Both the position numbers and the translations under genes were made by a program. From an uncultured Lachnospiraceae bacterium (GTDB lineage Bacteria > Bacillota > Clostridia > Lachnospirales > Lachnospiraceae), in contig CAJTUZ010000018.1 in assembly GCA_910579735.1 (NCBI GenBank), forward strand, positions 1 to 64,000: a stretch of 64,000 nucleotides of DNA, written 5' to 3'. Of this stretch, positions 17,255-25,463 are shown in pieces. The notes beneath the pieces are model-generated. The model had not been told where the DNA came from. It worked only from the letters and a program-made list of their open reading frames with translations, and did not search any database. Position 1 is the stretch's first letter. Every line of letters begins with the position of its first letter.

Positions 17255-18526
17255 ATGATCACACTATACGGAAAGAGTGTATATCAGGATATCTGCATGG
17301 GAAAGATCCTGTACCGGCCAAACGGGACGGACGCTGCATGGAATCCGGCGCAGCTGACCGGGCCTGTCATCATAGCTGCCAAAGATCTGACGCCGGCTGA
17401 TACGAAGCCGCTTGTTCCGGAGAATGTGCTGGGGTTTCTGCTGGAGCAGGGGTCGAGTGATTCTCATGTCAGCATGCTTGCCAAAAGCATGGGCGTACCG
17501 GCGCTCATTGCCATGCAGGCGGGCAGTCTGGAAGAATATAACGGATACCAGGCAATTTTAGATGGCGAAAACGGGGTCGCATATATAGAACCCGACGAAG
17601 AGACCCGCGCCGAACTGCATGAAAGAAAATGTATACTGGCAAGGAAAAAGGAAAGCTTACAGGCACTGAAAGGAAAAGAGACAGTTACGGCGGATGGAAG
17701 CAGAATTCACCTGTATGCGGATATCGGCAGCCTGCAGGATATTGATAATGCTTTGGAAAACGATGCCGAAGGCATCGGCCTTTTACGAAGTGAATTCCTG
17801 TATCTTGAAAATCAGGATTTTCCGACGCAGGAACGTTTGTTTGAGGTCTACAGGCAGGCGCTTTTGAAAATGGAAAATAAAAGAGTCGTTATCCGTACAC
17901 TTGATATCGGAACGGATAAAGCGGCGGAATACTTTAAACTGGAAAAAGAGATCAATCCGGCGCTGGGCGCCCGCGGGCTCCGCGTCTGTTTGAACAGGCC
18001 CGAAATCTTTAAAGCACAGCTTCGCGCGCTGTACCGTGCAGCCTGCTACGGCAGGCTCGGTATTCTGATTCCTATGGTCATTTCTCTGGAAGAAGTACTG
18101 ATGGTGAAAGAGATCGCCTCCCAGGTGCAGAAAGAATTGTCAGACGAGGGCACGGCATATGAAGAGCATGTGGAGTTCGGCATTATGATAGAGACGCCGG
18201 CGGCAGCGCTGATCAGTGAAAAACTGGCCAGGGAAGTTGATTTTTTCTGTATCGGGACGAATAATTTAAGCCAGCTCACGATGGCGATCGACAGACAGAA
18301 TAAGAACATGCAGTCCTTTTATAATCCGCATCATGAAGCGGTATTAAAGCTGATTGCCATGTCCGTACAGGCAGCGCACAAGGAAGGGAAAAGAGCGGCG
18401 CTGTGCGGGGAACTGGCGGCTGATGGGGAAATGTTTGAAACATTTATCAATATGGATGTGGATGAACTGGTCATTACCTCTGACGTTTTATTGGAAGCGC
18501 GCAAAAAAATCCGGGAAATTTATTGA
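17255..18526 (+). CDS. Shortened PTS Enzyme I-like PEP-utilising protein
   Basis: A 423-residue protein; Enzyme I usually has about 570. Present: an N-terminal strand pair (residues 1-20), the phospho-His region GSSDSHVSMLAKSMGVPAL with His71, and the PEP-binding barrel (GIGLLRSEFLYL, RTLDIGTDK, NPALGARGLR, GIMIETPAA, AIDRQN, LCGELAAD with the active Cys near 384). Missing: the four-helix HPr-binding domain, cut out between about residues 20 and 36, and about 35 C-terminal residues. The Mg2+-ligand Asp of the family motif GTNDL is Asn here (GTNNL; codon AAT in the run after 18254). ATG 17255 has GGGAAAGG 8 bases upstream. Confidence 0.88.
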   Translation: MITLYGKSVYQDICMGKILYRPNGTDAAWNPAQLTGPVIIAAKDLTPADTKPLVPENVLGFLLEQGSSDSHVSMLAKSMGVPALIAMQAGSLEEYNGYQAILDGENGVAYIEPDEETRAELHERKCILARKKESLQALKGKETVTADGSRIHLYADIGSLQDIDNALENDAEGIGLLRSEFLYLENQDFPTQERLFEVYRQALLKMENKRVVIRTLDIGTDKAAEYFKLEKEINPALGARGLRVCLNRPEIFKAQLRALYRAACYGRLGILIPMVISLEEVLMVKEIASQVQKELSDEGTAYEEHVEFGIMIETPAAALISEKLAREVDFFCIGTNNLSQLTMAIDRQNKNMQSFYNPHHEAVLKLIAMSVQAAHKEGKRAALCGELAADGEMFETFINMDVDELVITSDVLLEARKKIREIY

Positions 18527-18600
18527 ATGCAGAACAAATGTTTGCTACAATAGAAGAAGTTACCAGTAAATTGCAGATCGGAAGAAAGGCCGGATGTTTC

Positions 18601-19965
18601 ATGGAACAGATGACATTGTTTGATGCAGATCGTTATGAGAACAGGAATGGAGGAACGGCTCCGCATCCTTTGGCGAGCCGTCTGCGCCCGCAGACATTAG
18701 AAGCGTTTATCGGGCAGGAACATCTGCTTGGGGAAGGCAGGATTCTCAGGCAGCTGATCGAAAAGGATCAGATTTCGTCCATGATATTCTGGGGACCGCC
18801 GGGAGTCGGCAAGACAACGCTGGCCGGGATCATTGCCGGCAGGACGAAAGCGGATTTTATCAATTTCAGTGCAGTGACAAGCGGTATCAAGGAAATTAAG
18901 GAAGTGATGAATCAGGCTGAGATCAGCCGGAAGATGGGAATACGGACAGTTCTTTTTGTTGACGAGATCCACCGATTTAACAAAGCGCAGCAGGATGCTT
19001 TTCTGCCATTTGTGGAAAAAGGAAGTATTCTGCTGATCGGCGCCACGACCGAAAATCCTTCTTTTGAGGTCAATGCGGCGCTGCTTTCAAGATGCCGGGT
19101 ATTTGTTCTGAAGGCACTGGAAGAAGATGATATCGTGCGTCTTTTGCAGAACGCGCTGCAAAATCCCGCCGGATTTGCGGGACAGAGGATTGAGATCCGG
19201 GAGGAACAGCTAAGGGCAGTCGCCGTGTTTGCAAATGGAGATGCCAGAACGGCGTTAAATACGCTGGAGATGGTCGTTTTGAACGGAGAGATCACGCCGG
19301 ATGGCGCTCTTTTGGTAACGGATGAAGGCCTTTTGCAGTGTATTAACCGGAAATCCCTTCTATATGACAAAACGGGAGAAGAACATTACAATATTATTTC
19401 GGCGCTTCATAAATCCATGCGCAACAGTGACCCGGATGCGGCGGTTAACTGGATGTGCAGGATGCTGGAAGGCGGAGAGAACCCTCTTTATATTGCCAGA
19501 CGCCTGATCCGCTTCGCCAGTGAGGACATTGGTATGGCGGATTCTCATGCACTGCCGCTTGCCGTGGCAGCTTATCAGGCCTGTCATTTCCTGGGAATGC
19601 CCGAATGTGACGTGCACTTGACGCATGCGGTTACATATCTTGCTATGGCACCCAAATCCAATGCGCTGTATACGGCCTGCAAACAGTGCAGAGAGGATGT
19701 CAGAAATAAAACGGCGGAACCTGTGCCCTTACAGATCAGGAATGCGCCGACGAAATTAATGGAAGAGCTTCATTACGGAGAAGGATACCAGTATGCGCAT
19801 GATACGGAAGAGAAACTGACGAACATGGAATGTCTGCCCGAATCGATGCGCGGGACACGCTACTATTTTCCCACAGGTCAGGGAGAGGAGAAAAAGGTAC
19901 GGGACAGGCTGGAAGAAGTCCTGGCGTGGAAAAGGGAGCGGACGGGAGCAGATGGACAAAGCTGA
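18601..19965 (+). CDS. rarA: Replication-associated recombination ATPase RarA (MgsA)
   Basis: A 454-residue AAA+ ATPase acting at stalled replication forks. Motifs: PLASRLRPQTLEAFIGQEHLLG near the N terminus, Walker A GPPGVGKTT (about 63-71), Walker B LFVDEIHRFNKAQQDAFLP, sensor GATTENPSFEVN, arginine-finger region SRCRVF, and the family C-terminal domain (FASEDIGMADSHAL, YQACHFLGMPECDVHLT). ATG 18601 gives the usual family start; an in-frame ATG at 18523 overlapping the upstream gene would add 26 atypical residues. The terminator hairpin begins inside the last codons. Confidence 0.94.
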   Translation: MEQMTLFDADRYENRNGGTAPHPLASRLRPQTLEAFIGQEHLLGEGRILRQLIEKDQISSMIFWGPPGVGKTTLAGIIAGRTKADFINFSAVTSGIKEIKEVMNQAEISRKMGIRTVLFVDEIHRFNKAQQDAFLPFVEKGSILLIGATTENPSFEVNAALLSRCRVFVLKALEEDDIVRLLQNALQNPAGFAGQRIEIREEQLRAVAVFANGDARTALNTLEMVVLNGEITPDGALLVTDEGLLQCINRKSLLYDKTGEEHYNIISALHKSMRNSDPDAAVNWMCRMLEGGENPLYIARRLIRFASEDIGMADSHALPLAVAAYQACHFLGMPECDVHLTHAVTYLAMAPKSNALYTACKQCREDVRNKTAEPVPLQIRNAPTKLMEELHYGEGYQYAHDTEEKLTNMECLPESMRGTRYYFPTGQGEEKKVRDRLEEVLAWKRERTGADGQS

Positions 19966-19987
19966 CAACAGCTTTGTCCATTTTTTT
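19954..19987 (+). terminator. Rho-independent terminator overlapping the rarA stop
   Basis: GGACAAAGCTG (19954-19964) and CAGCTTTGTCC (19969-19979) form a perfect 11-bp stem with an ACAA loop, followed by A and seven T. The TGA stop lies in the hairpin. Confidence 0.92.
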
Positions 19988-20016
19988 GTCATAACTCGGA
20001 CAACGGTTCATATATT
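19988..20016 (+). promoter_or_regulatory. Sigma-E-like promoter of the spoIIIA operon
   Basis: GTCATAAC (19988-19995) and CATATATT (20009-20016), 13 bases apart, resemble the sigma-E elements GTCATATT and CATACAAT. They lie directly after the rarA terminator and 20 bases before spoIIIAA. The operon is sigma-E-dependent in Bacillus and Clostridia, so mother-cell expression is expected. Confidence 0.65.
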
Positions 20017-20036
20017 GAGATAAGGGGGCGAGGGAG

Positions 20037-21002
20037 ATGCAGAAAGAGGAAATTTTACATATTTTCCCGGACTTCATGCGCCTGACATGGGAAAAGGTGG
20101 CAGAACAGGCAGACAGGCTGCAGGAGATACGTCTGCGCGTCAATCAGCCTGTTACGGTTCTTATGGATCATACGGAATACTTCCTGTCCGAAAGCGGCGA
20201 ATTGACAGACAGGGAATCAGATGCACGATACAGCCGGGAAAAGGAGCTTGAGGCGGTTTTGGCGCATGTCTGCAGATATTCGGTGTACGCTTTCGCGGAC
20301 GAGATCAGACAGGGGTTCATGACGATTCCGGGAGGACACAGGATCGGTGTAGCAGGACAGGTTATTCTGGAAAACGGTGAACAGGTCAGAAATATAAAGT
20401 ACATCCGTTATTTAAATATCAGGATCGCGCATGAGATAAAAGGGGTATCCGAGAAAGCGCTCCCTTATCTCTACCGGGAAGGCGAGGTCTTAAATACGCT
20501 GATCATTTCGCCTCCGGGCTGTGGGAAGACGACGATGCTGCGGGATCTGGTACGCAGTTTTTCCGAGGGAAACATCTATGGGAAAGGCAGAAATGTGGGA
20601 CTGGTAGATGAACGTTCGGAGATTGCCGGGAGTTATCTCGGGATTCCGCAAAATGATATCGGTATACGGACGGATGTGATGGATGCCTGCCCGAAACGTG
20701 AGGGAATGATGATGTTAATCCGCTCCATGGCGCCTGATATTCTGGCAGTCGACGAACTCGGAGACAAAGAAGACATAGAAGCCATGCATAGAGCCATCCG
20801 ATGCGGCTGTCGTGTACTGGCTACCATTCACGGATTTTCCATAGAGGAAGTGCGCGCCAAGGCGTATATGAAACCTGTGATGGAAGAAAAAGTTTTTGAC
20901 AGATATATGCTGCTTGGGAAAAAGAATAACAAATGTAATATAATCGGGATCTATGACAGAGAGAGGAATCTATGTTCAAACTTGCAGGAATTTTGCTGTT
21001 AA
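20037..21002 (+). CDS. spoIIIAA: Stage III sporulation ATPase SpoIIIAA
   Basis: A 321-residue secretion-type ATPase of the engulfment channel that links mother cell and forespore. Walker A SPPGCGKTTMLRD (about 160-172), Walker B-like DILAVDELGDKEDIEAMHRA, an N-terminal LRVNQPVTVLMD region and the conserved GGHRIGVAGQVI segment. First gene of an eight-gene operon in standard order. The GGGGGCGAGGGAG site precedes the ATG, and the 3' end overlaps spoIIIAB by 31 bases. Confidence 0.97.
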   Translation: MQKEEILHIFPDFMRLTWEKVAEQADRLQEIRLRVNQPVTVLMDHTEYFLSESGELTDRESDARYSREKELEAVLAHVCRYSVYAFADEIRQGFMTIPGGHRIGVAGQVILENGEQVRNIKYIRYLNIRIAHEIKGVSEKALPYLYREGEVLNTLIISPPGCGKTTMLRDLVRSFSEGNIYGKGRNVGLVDERSEIAGSYLGIPQNDIGIRTDVMDACPKREGMMMLIRSMAPDILAVDELGDKEDIEAMHRAIRCGCRVLATIHGFSIEEVRAKAYMKPVMEEKVFDRYMLLGKKNNKCNIIGIYDRERNLCSNLQEFCC

Positions 21003-21490
21003 TGGCAGGGTGTGCCGGACTTGGGTTCGAGCGGGTGGCGGAAGAAAAAAGACGCATAAACGAACTTCGCGAGATGCGGCGCATGATTGTCAGGATGCAG
21101 GATGAGATGCTTTACGGGAAGCGGACACTGCCGGAAATCTGCCTGCTTTTTGGACAATGCATGAAGGAACCTTACAGGAGCGCTTTTGCGGGACTTTATG
21201 AAAAACTGGAAGAAAACGATGGGCGGGATTTGACGATGCTGTGGGAAGAGCAGATGGACCGGTGTATGAAGGATATGGCTATCAACGAAGAAGAGAAGGA
21301 TATTTTAAGGGAGCTGCCAAAGCATATGGGAATGCTGCATGAGACGATACAGGCTGCGGGCGTAGGACAATCTCTCGATATTATTACCGGGCATATCGCC
21401 AGCGCGCAGGCGGAGTATGAAAATAAATCCCGGGTCATTATGAGCATCAGTATTATGGCGGGTTTATTTCTTATTATTTTATTACTATAG
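20972..21490 (+). CDS. spoIIIAB: Stage III sporulation protein SpoIIIAB
   Basis: A 172-residue protein with an N-terminal membrane helix (LAGILLLMAGCAGLGF), a helical cytoplasmic body starting RRINELREMRRMIVRMQDEM (homologous to GspF-like secretion scaffolds), and a C-terminal helix (IMAGLFLIILLL). Length and order match SpoIIIAB of the SpoIIIA channel. Confidence 0.95.
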   Translation: MFKLAGILLLMAGCAGLGFERVAEEKRRINELREMRRMIVRMQDEMLYGKRTLPEICLLFGQCMKEPYRSAFAGLYEKLEENDGRDLTMLWEEQMDRCMKDMAINEEEKDILRELPKHMGMLHETIQAAGVGQSLDIITGHIASAQAEYENKSRVIMSISIMAGLFLIILLL

Positions 21491-21520
21491 AGATACCTAA
21501 GGAAGGGATATGGTTTTTCA

Positions 21521-21715
21521 ATGGGCATTAGTCTTATTTTCAGAATTGCAGCGGTCGGTATACTGGTAACGATTCTAAGTCAGATCCTGAAACACAGCGG
21601 CAGGGAAGAACATGCTTTTTTGATCAGTCTCGCCGGTCTGATTCTCGTTCTGACATGGCTTGTACCATATATCTACGATTTGTTTATCATGATTCAGGAT
21701 TTGTTTATGATATAA
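21521..21715 (+). CDS. spoIIIAC: Stage III sporulation protein SpoIIIAC
   Basis: A 64-residue hydrophobic protein with two membrane helices (FRIAAVGILVTILSQIL; FLISLAGLILVLTWLVPYIY). Family length is about 65. It is a small membrane component of the SpoIIIA complex, 30 bases after spoIIIAB. Confidence 0.95.
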   Translation: MGISLIFRIAAVGILVTILSQILKHSGREEHAFLISLAGLILVLTWLVPYIYDLFIMIQDLFMI

Positions 21716-21769
21716 TCATGATTTAATAATTTTGAAACAAGTAAATTACATATAAAAAGGTGCATATAT

Positions 21770-22156
21770 ATGGATATCATAAAAATCGGTCTGATCGGTC
21801 TTGTCGGGGTGCTGGTTGCGGCATCCATGAAAAGTTATAAAAATGAATACGGAGTTTATATCGGATTTGCGGTATGTCTGCTGATTTTGACTTATTCGGT
21901 CAATTACTTTACACGCATTATGACAGGCATGGAAAGCATGCAGACATACCTGGGAGATAATTTTAAATATCTATCGTTATTATTTAAGGCGGTAGGAGCG
22001 GCCTATATCTGTGAATTCTGTTCCGGTATCTGCAAGGATGCAGGATATGCAGGTATTGCGGGGCAGGTGGAAACTATGGGGAAAATGTATATTCTATTGC
22101 TTGGCATGCCGATCTTGAGCGCTCTGATGAAAAGTATTCAGGAGATAGCCGGATGA
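21770..22156 (+). CDS. spoIIIAD: Stage III sporulation protein SpoIIIAD
   Basis: A 128-residue protein with helices around IKIGLIGLVGVLVAASM, YIGFAVCLLILTYSVNYF and MYILLLGMPILSALM, and the family segment AVGAAYICEFCSGICKDAGY. Standard length and order; the stop overlaps spoIIIAE by four bases. Membrane component of the feeding-tube channel. Confidence 0.95.
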   Translation: MDIIKIGLIGLVGVLVAASMKSYKNEYGVYIGFAVCLLILTYSVNYFTRIMTGMESMQTYLGDNFKYLSLLFKAVGAAYICEFCSGICKDAGYAGIAGQVETMGKMYILLLGMPILSALMKSIQEIAG

Positions 22157-23283
22157 AGAAAGTGATCGCCGCACTCCTCGTTATCCTTGCCAGTGTCTGC
22201 TGCAGCTCCCTTACGGTACAAGCTTCCGCAGAAAGAAGTCTCTGGCAGGAACTGGATCTGGAGGAGGCCGAAAACAGTTTTGAATCATTATTTCCCACGT
22301 ATCAGTTTGACGGACAACAGGTGTTATCACTGATCCTGAAAGGAAAGATCAAAGAGGCGGTGTCATTGCTTCTTTCGGGGTTGAAAAATGCAGTGGGAGC
22401 ACAGGCAGGGGAGGTCAGAACCTTGTTTGTCATGATCCTTGTACTGGGGATCACGGCGGCTCTTTTTGCAAATTTTGCAGATATCTTTCAAAGCCGTCAG
22501 GTATCGGATATCGCATTTTATTTAATTTATTTGCTGCTGATCGCGATTTTGCTGAAAGTCTTCGGCAATACGGCGTCCATTGTCAGAGAAATGTTAAATC
22601 AGCTTACAACTTTTATGCAGTTGTTTATTCCGGCTTATCTTCTGACGGTAGGCGCGGCGGCCGGAGCCGCTTCAGCCGCGGCCTATTATCAGCTTTTCCT
22701 GATGACGGTGTATTTGATCGAGAAATGTTATCTGTCCATTCTTTTGCCGCTAATTTATTGTTTCATCCTGCTTGGGGTGATCAATGGCGTCTGGATGGAG
22801 GAAAAACTGAATTTATTATTGGATTTTGTACAGAAACTGGTCGCCTTTCTGATTAAAATAACACTTGGACTGGTTACGGGATTCAGCCTTTTGCAGTCCA
22901 TGATATCTCCGGTGGTAGACGCGTTGGAGTCCTCCGCTTTGAAAAAGGCCGTATCGATGATTCCCGGGATCGGGAATCTGACGGAAGGAATGTTTGAGAT
23001 GGTAGTGGGGTCCGCAGTCCTGATCAAAAACAGTATCGGTATTTATATTACGGTTGTTATGATATTTATCTGTGCGCTTCCGGTTCTGAAGATACTGCTC
23101 CTGTCAGGCGCTTTAAAGGGAGGTGCGGCTTTGATCGGGATCGTCAGCGACAAAAGGATGACCAATTGTGCCAACCGGGTAGGCGATGGAAGTTTACTCC
23201 TGTTAAAACTGGCGTTATCGTCGATCGCCCTCTTTATTATCAGCATTGCCATCGTGGCGTGCTCTACGAATCGGGGAATGTAA
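22153..23283 (+). CDS. spoIIIAE: Stage III sporulation protein SpoIIIAE
   Basis: A 376-residue polytopic membrane protein with a signal-like N terminus (VIAALLVILASVCCSSLTVQA) and about seven helices. SpoIIIAE-typical stretches are PAYLLTVGAAAGAASAAAYYQ and KAVSMIPGIGNLTEGMFEMV. It is the largest membrane part of the SpoIIIA channel and ends overlapping the first base of spoIIIAF. Confidence 0.96.
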   Translation: MKKVIAALLVILASVCCSSLTVQASAERSLWQELDLEEAENSFESLFPTYQFDGQQVLSLILKGKIKEAVSLLLSGLKNAVGAQAGEVRTLFVMILVLGITAALFANFADIFQSRQVSDIAFYLIYLLLIAILLKVFGNTASIVREMLNQLTTFMQLFIPAYLLTVGAAAGAASAAAYYQLFLMTVYLIEKCYLSILLPLIYCFILLGVINGVWMEEKLNLLLDFVQKLVAFLIKITLGLVTGFSLLQSMISPVVDALESSALKKAVSMIPGIGNLTEGMFEMVVGSAVLIKNSIGIYITVVMIFICALPVLKILLLSGALKGGAALIGIVSDKRMTNCANRVGDGSLLLLKLALSSIALFIISIAIVACSTNRGM

Positions 23284-23987
23284 TGAGCGCATTGGTGGAT
23301 TTGATCAAAAGAATAGGAATTTTCATGATTGCTGCGCAGGCGGTCATTCATTTTACGCCGGGGCCCAAATATGAAAAGTATATGAAGCTGATCGTCAGTA
23401 TGATGATTCTGATGCAGTTTCTGACACCGGTATACAATATTTTCCTGGATGCGGGAGAGGAACTGCAGAGAGGATTCGTTGACCTGCAGCCGGAATATCA
23501 GGAAGGAGACATGACAGGTGCCAAAGATACGGTGGAGACGCTCATAGACAGCATGGAAAGTGAAATTAAATCTAAATTGAATATAGAAGCTGCAGAGGAA
23601 GATTACCAAATTGTTAACGTCAGGGTCAGTCTGACGACACTGCCGGACAAGGATGAAAACGGCATCACACAGTATACGCTTGAAAAAGTGCGTATTGTGG
23701 TGATGAAGCGGATGAGAGGCGAAGCAGGAGACGGGGGAGGTGCGGAAGCGATAGAAAGTATAGAAGAGAAAGCGGACAGCGGGGACGGGACAGAAAACGG
23801 CGGAATTGACAAAATACAGATTGAAAAAATACAGATCGGAGAGGTACGGGAACAGGAGGAAGAGATAGTAAGCTCCGGTATGCAGACTACGGATATGCTG
23901 CGGGAAAGATTCTGCGGCGTGCTGGGTATCGAGGAAAAATATGTGGAGGTGAGCCTGTATGGAACAGTGGAAGAAACTGCTGAATAA
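23283..23987 (+). CDS. spoIIIAF: Stage III sporulation protein SpoIIIAF
   Basis: A 234-residue protein: two N-terminal membrane helices (RIGIFMIAAQAVIHF; LIVSMMILMQFLTPVYNIF) and a soluble domain containing IVNVRVSLTTLPDKD and the C-terminal YVEVSLYG. A Glu/Gly-rich insertion (about 150-195) lengthens it slightly. ATG 23283 overlaps the preceding stop (TAATG), marking translational coupling. Channel component. Confidence 0.92.
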   Translation: MSALVDLIKRIGIFMIAAQAVIHFTPGPKYEKYMKLIVSMMILMQFLTPVYNIFLDAGEELQRGFVDLQPEYQEGDMTGAKDTVETLIDSMESEIKSKLNIEAAEEDYQIVNVRVSLTTLPDKDENGITQYTLEKVRIVVMKRMRGEAGDGGGAEAIESIEEKADSGDGTENGGIDKIQIEKIQIGEVREQEEEIVSSGMQTTDMLRERFCGVLGIEEKYVEVSLYGTVEETAE

Positions 23988-24615
23988 AATAACGGGCGGA
24001 ACGAAACTGCGGAAAGACCAGCTGCTGATCATGATATTATGCGGTATTCTGCTCTGTGTCATAGCGCTGCCGGTCAAAAAAACGGATTCCGCTGCCGAAA
24101 AGGATAAGTCCGGTATATCGGACAGTGGTTTTGGTATAGTAGACGGAACGAAGCCGGTACAGAATGATGCGGGTGCGGCCTTACAGCCGGAAAGGGGCTA
24201 TGATCTGTCCTATACCGATTATTGGGAAACCAAACTGGAGCAGTCCCTTTCCTGTATAGAAGGGGCGGGGAAAGTGGAAGTTCTGATCACGTTAAAGGAA
24301 TCCGAGGAGAAGATACTGGAGAAGGACATACCGGAAGAAATAAAAGAAACGCAGGAGACGGACGCGGAGGGCGGGAGCAGGACGGTTTCTGAGCAGAGAC
24401 TGGAGGAAACTACCGTTTTTACGGTAAATGAAGCCGGGCAGAACGTGCCTTATGTGCGTAAAACGATACAGCCTGTCGTAGAAGGTGTCGTAGTGATCGC
24501 ACAGGGTGCAGACAAAGAGATGGTAAAACAGAATATTATTGAGACAATTCAGGTATTATTTGGCATTGACACGAATAAGATAAGAGTAGTAAAAAGGAAA
24601 ACCAATAATAGTTAA
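23959..24615 (+). CDS. spoIIIAG: Stage III sporulation protein SpoIIIAG
   Basis: A 218-residue protein with one membrane helix (LLIMILCGILLCVIALPV) and an extracytoplasmic ring-forming domain (YWETKLEQSLSCIEGAGKVEVLITLKES; PVVEGVVVIAQGADKEMVK; ETIQVLFGIDTNKIRVVKRK). In Bacillus SpoIIIAG forms a large oligomeric ring like those of secretion systems. It overlaps spoIIIAF by 29 bases. Confidence 0.96.
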   Translation: MEQWKKLLNKITGGTKLRKDQLLIMILCGILLCVIALPVKKTDSAAEKDKSGISDSGFGIVDGTKPVQNDAGAALQPERGYDLSYTDYWETKLEQSLSCIEGAGKVEVLITLKESEEKILEKDIPEEIKETQETDAEGGSRTVSEQRLEETTVFTVNEAGQNVPYVRKTIQPVVEGVVVIAQGADKEMVKQNIIETIQVLFGIDTNKIRVVKRKTNNS

Positions 24616-24628
24616 AGGGGAGAATGGT

Positions 24629-25330
24629 TTGAAGAATATGATTAAGAAGAATCAGGTAATGATTACGGCTCTTGCGATTATGATTGCAGTTGCAGGATAC
24701 CTGAATTTCGCAGGGACCAAAGTAACGGATGAAGAAATCATGACAGTGAACGGTGAGATTGCGACGGATGATCTGGGGAATCTGGCGCTCTCGGAAGATG
24801 ACATTGATTACAGTGCGCTGCTTGATCTGTCGGATGAAGACATTGAACAGTCTACCGACGATATCCAGAGTCTGGACAGCGATGCGGAAGTGACGAGTAC
24901 GGAGATGCTCGCGGAAACTTCGGGTGAAGAAGAAGTACCGGGCGAAGCGGTATTCACTTCTTCTACGGGGGTATCGACCCTCTCCGGCGCCAAACTGCAG
25001 AAGGAGCAGACAAGGGCGCAGAATAAAGAGATGCTTTTGGAAATCATAAATAATGCTAATATCAGTGAAACACAGAAACAGGAAGCCGTCAACAGTATGA
25101 TCTCCATGACGGATATCGCCGAAAAGGAAACGGCGGCGGAGATTTTGCTGGAGGCCAAAGGGTTTGCCGATGCCATAGTCAGCATCGACGGTGAGAGCGT
25201 GGATGTGGTGGTCTGCACATCAGAACTGACGGAAGCGCAGCGTGCGCAGATTGAAGATATCGTTATCCGTAAAACAGGCGTCAGTGCCGAGGCGATCGTG
25301 ATCAGCACTGTAAATGCAGACGAAAATTAG
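24629..25330 (+). CDS. spoIIIAH: Stage III sporulation protein SpoIIIAH
   Basis: A 233-residue mother-cell membrane protein: single N-terminal helix (VMITALAIMIAVAGYLNF), an acidic low-complexity linker (about 50-110), and a ring-building YscJ/FliF-like domain (AETAAEILLEAKGFADAIVSIDGESVDVVV, here split across several short motifs). SpoIIIAH binds forespore SpoIIQ in Bacillus. TTG 24629 is chosen because AAAGGGGAGAA lies about 6 bases upstream; ATG 24638 is too far. Confidence 0.93.
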   Translation: MKNMIKKNQVMITALAIMIAVAGYLNFAGTKVTDEEIMTVNGEIATDDLGNLALSEDDIDYSALLDLSDEDIEQSTDDIQSLDSDAEVTSTEMLAETSGEEEVPGEAVFTSSTGVSTLSGAKLQKEQTRAQNKEMLLEIINNANISETQKQEAVNSMISMTDIAEKETAAEILLEAKGFADAIVSIDGESVDVVVCTSELTEAQRAQIEDIVIRKTGVSAEAIVISTVNADEN

Positions 25331-25385
25331 ATGCACATAGATTGATTTCGTGGTAAACTATACACGGAAGCAATGAGCAGTGCGG

Positions 25386-25432
25386 GCGCAGGGAAAGAAG
25401 TACCTGCGCTTGTGCCGCGTCTGTTTGCGGCA
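25386..25432 (+). other. Two adjacent hairpins in the deoB leader
   Basis: GCGCAGG/CCTGCGC (25386-25392 with 25403-25409) and TGCCGC/GCGGCA (25413-25418 with 25427-25432) are perfect short stems 31 bases upstream of deoB. No T-run follows. They could be an RNA regulatory fold or a weak end of the spoIIIA transcript. Confidence 0.35.
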
Positions 25433-25463
25433 AACATACAGCAGAAGGGAGTAATATACGAAT

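Noticed and set aside
23043..24077. 344-codon open frame antisense to spoIIIAE-AG
   Set aside because: Low-complexity His/Phe-rich translation typical of a reverse-strand shadow; the sense genes are unmistakable.
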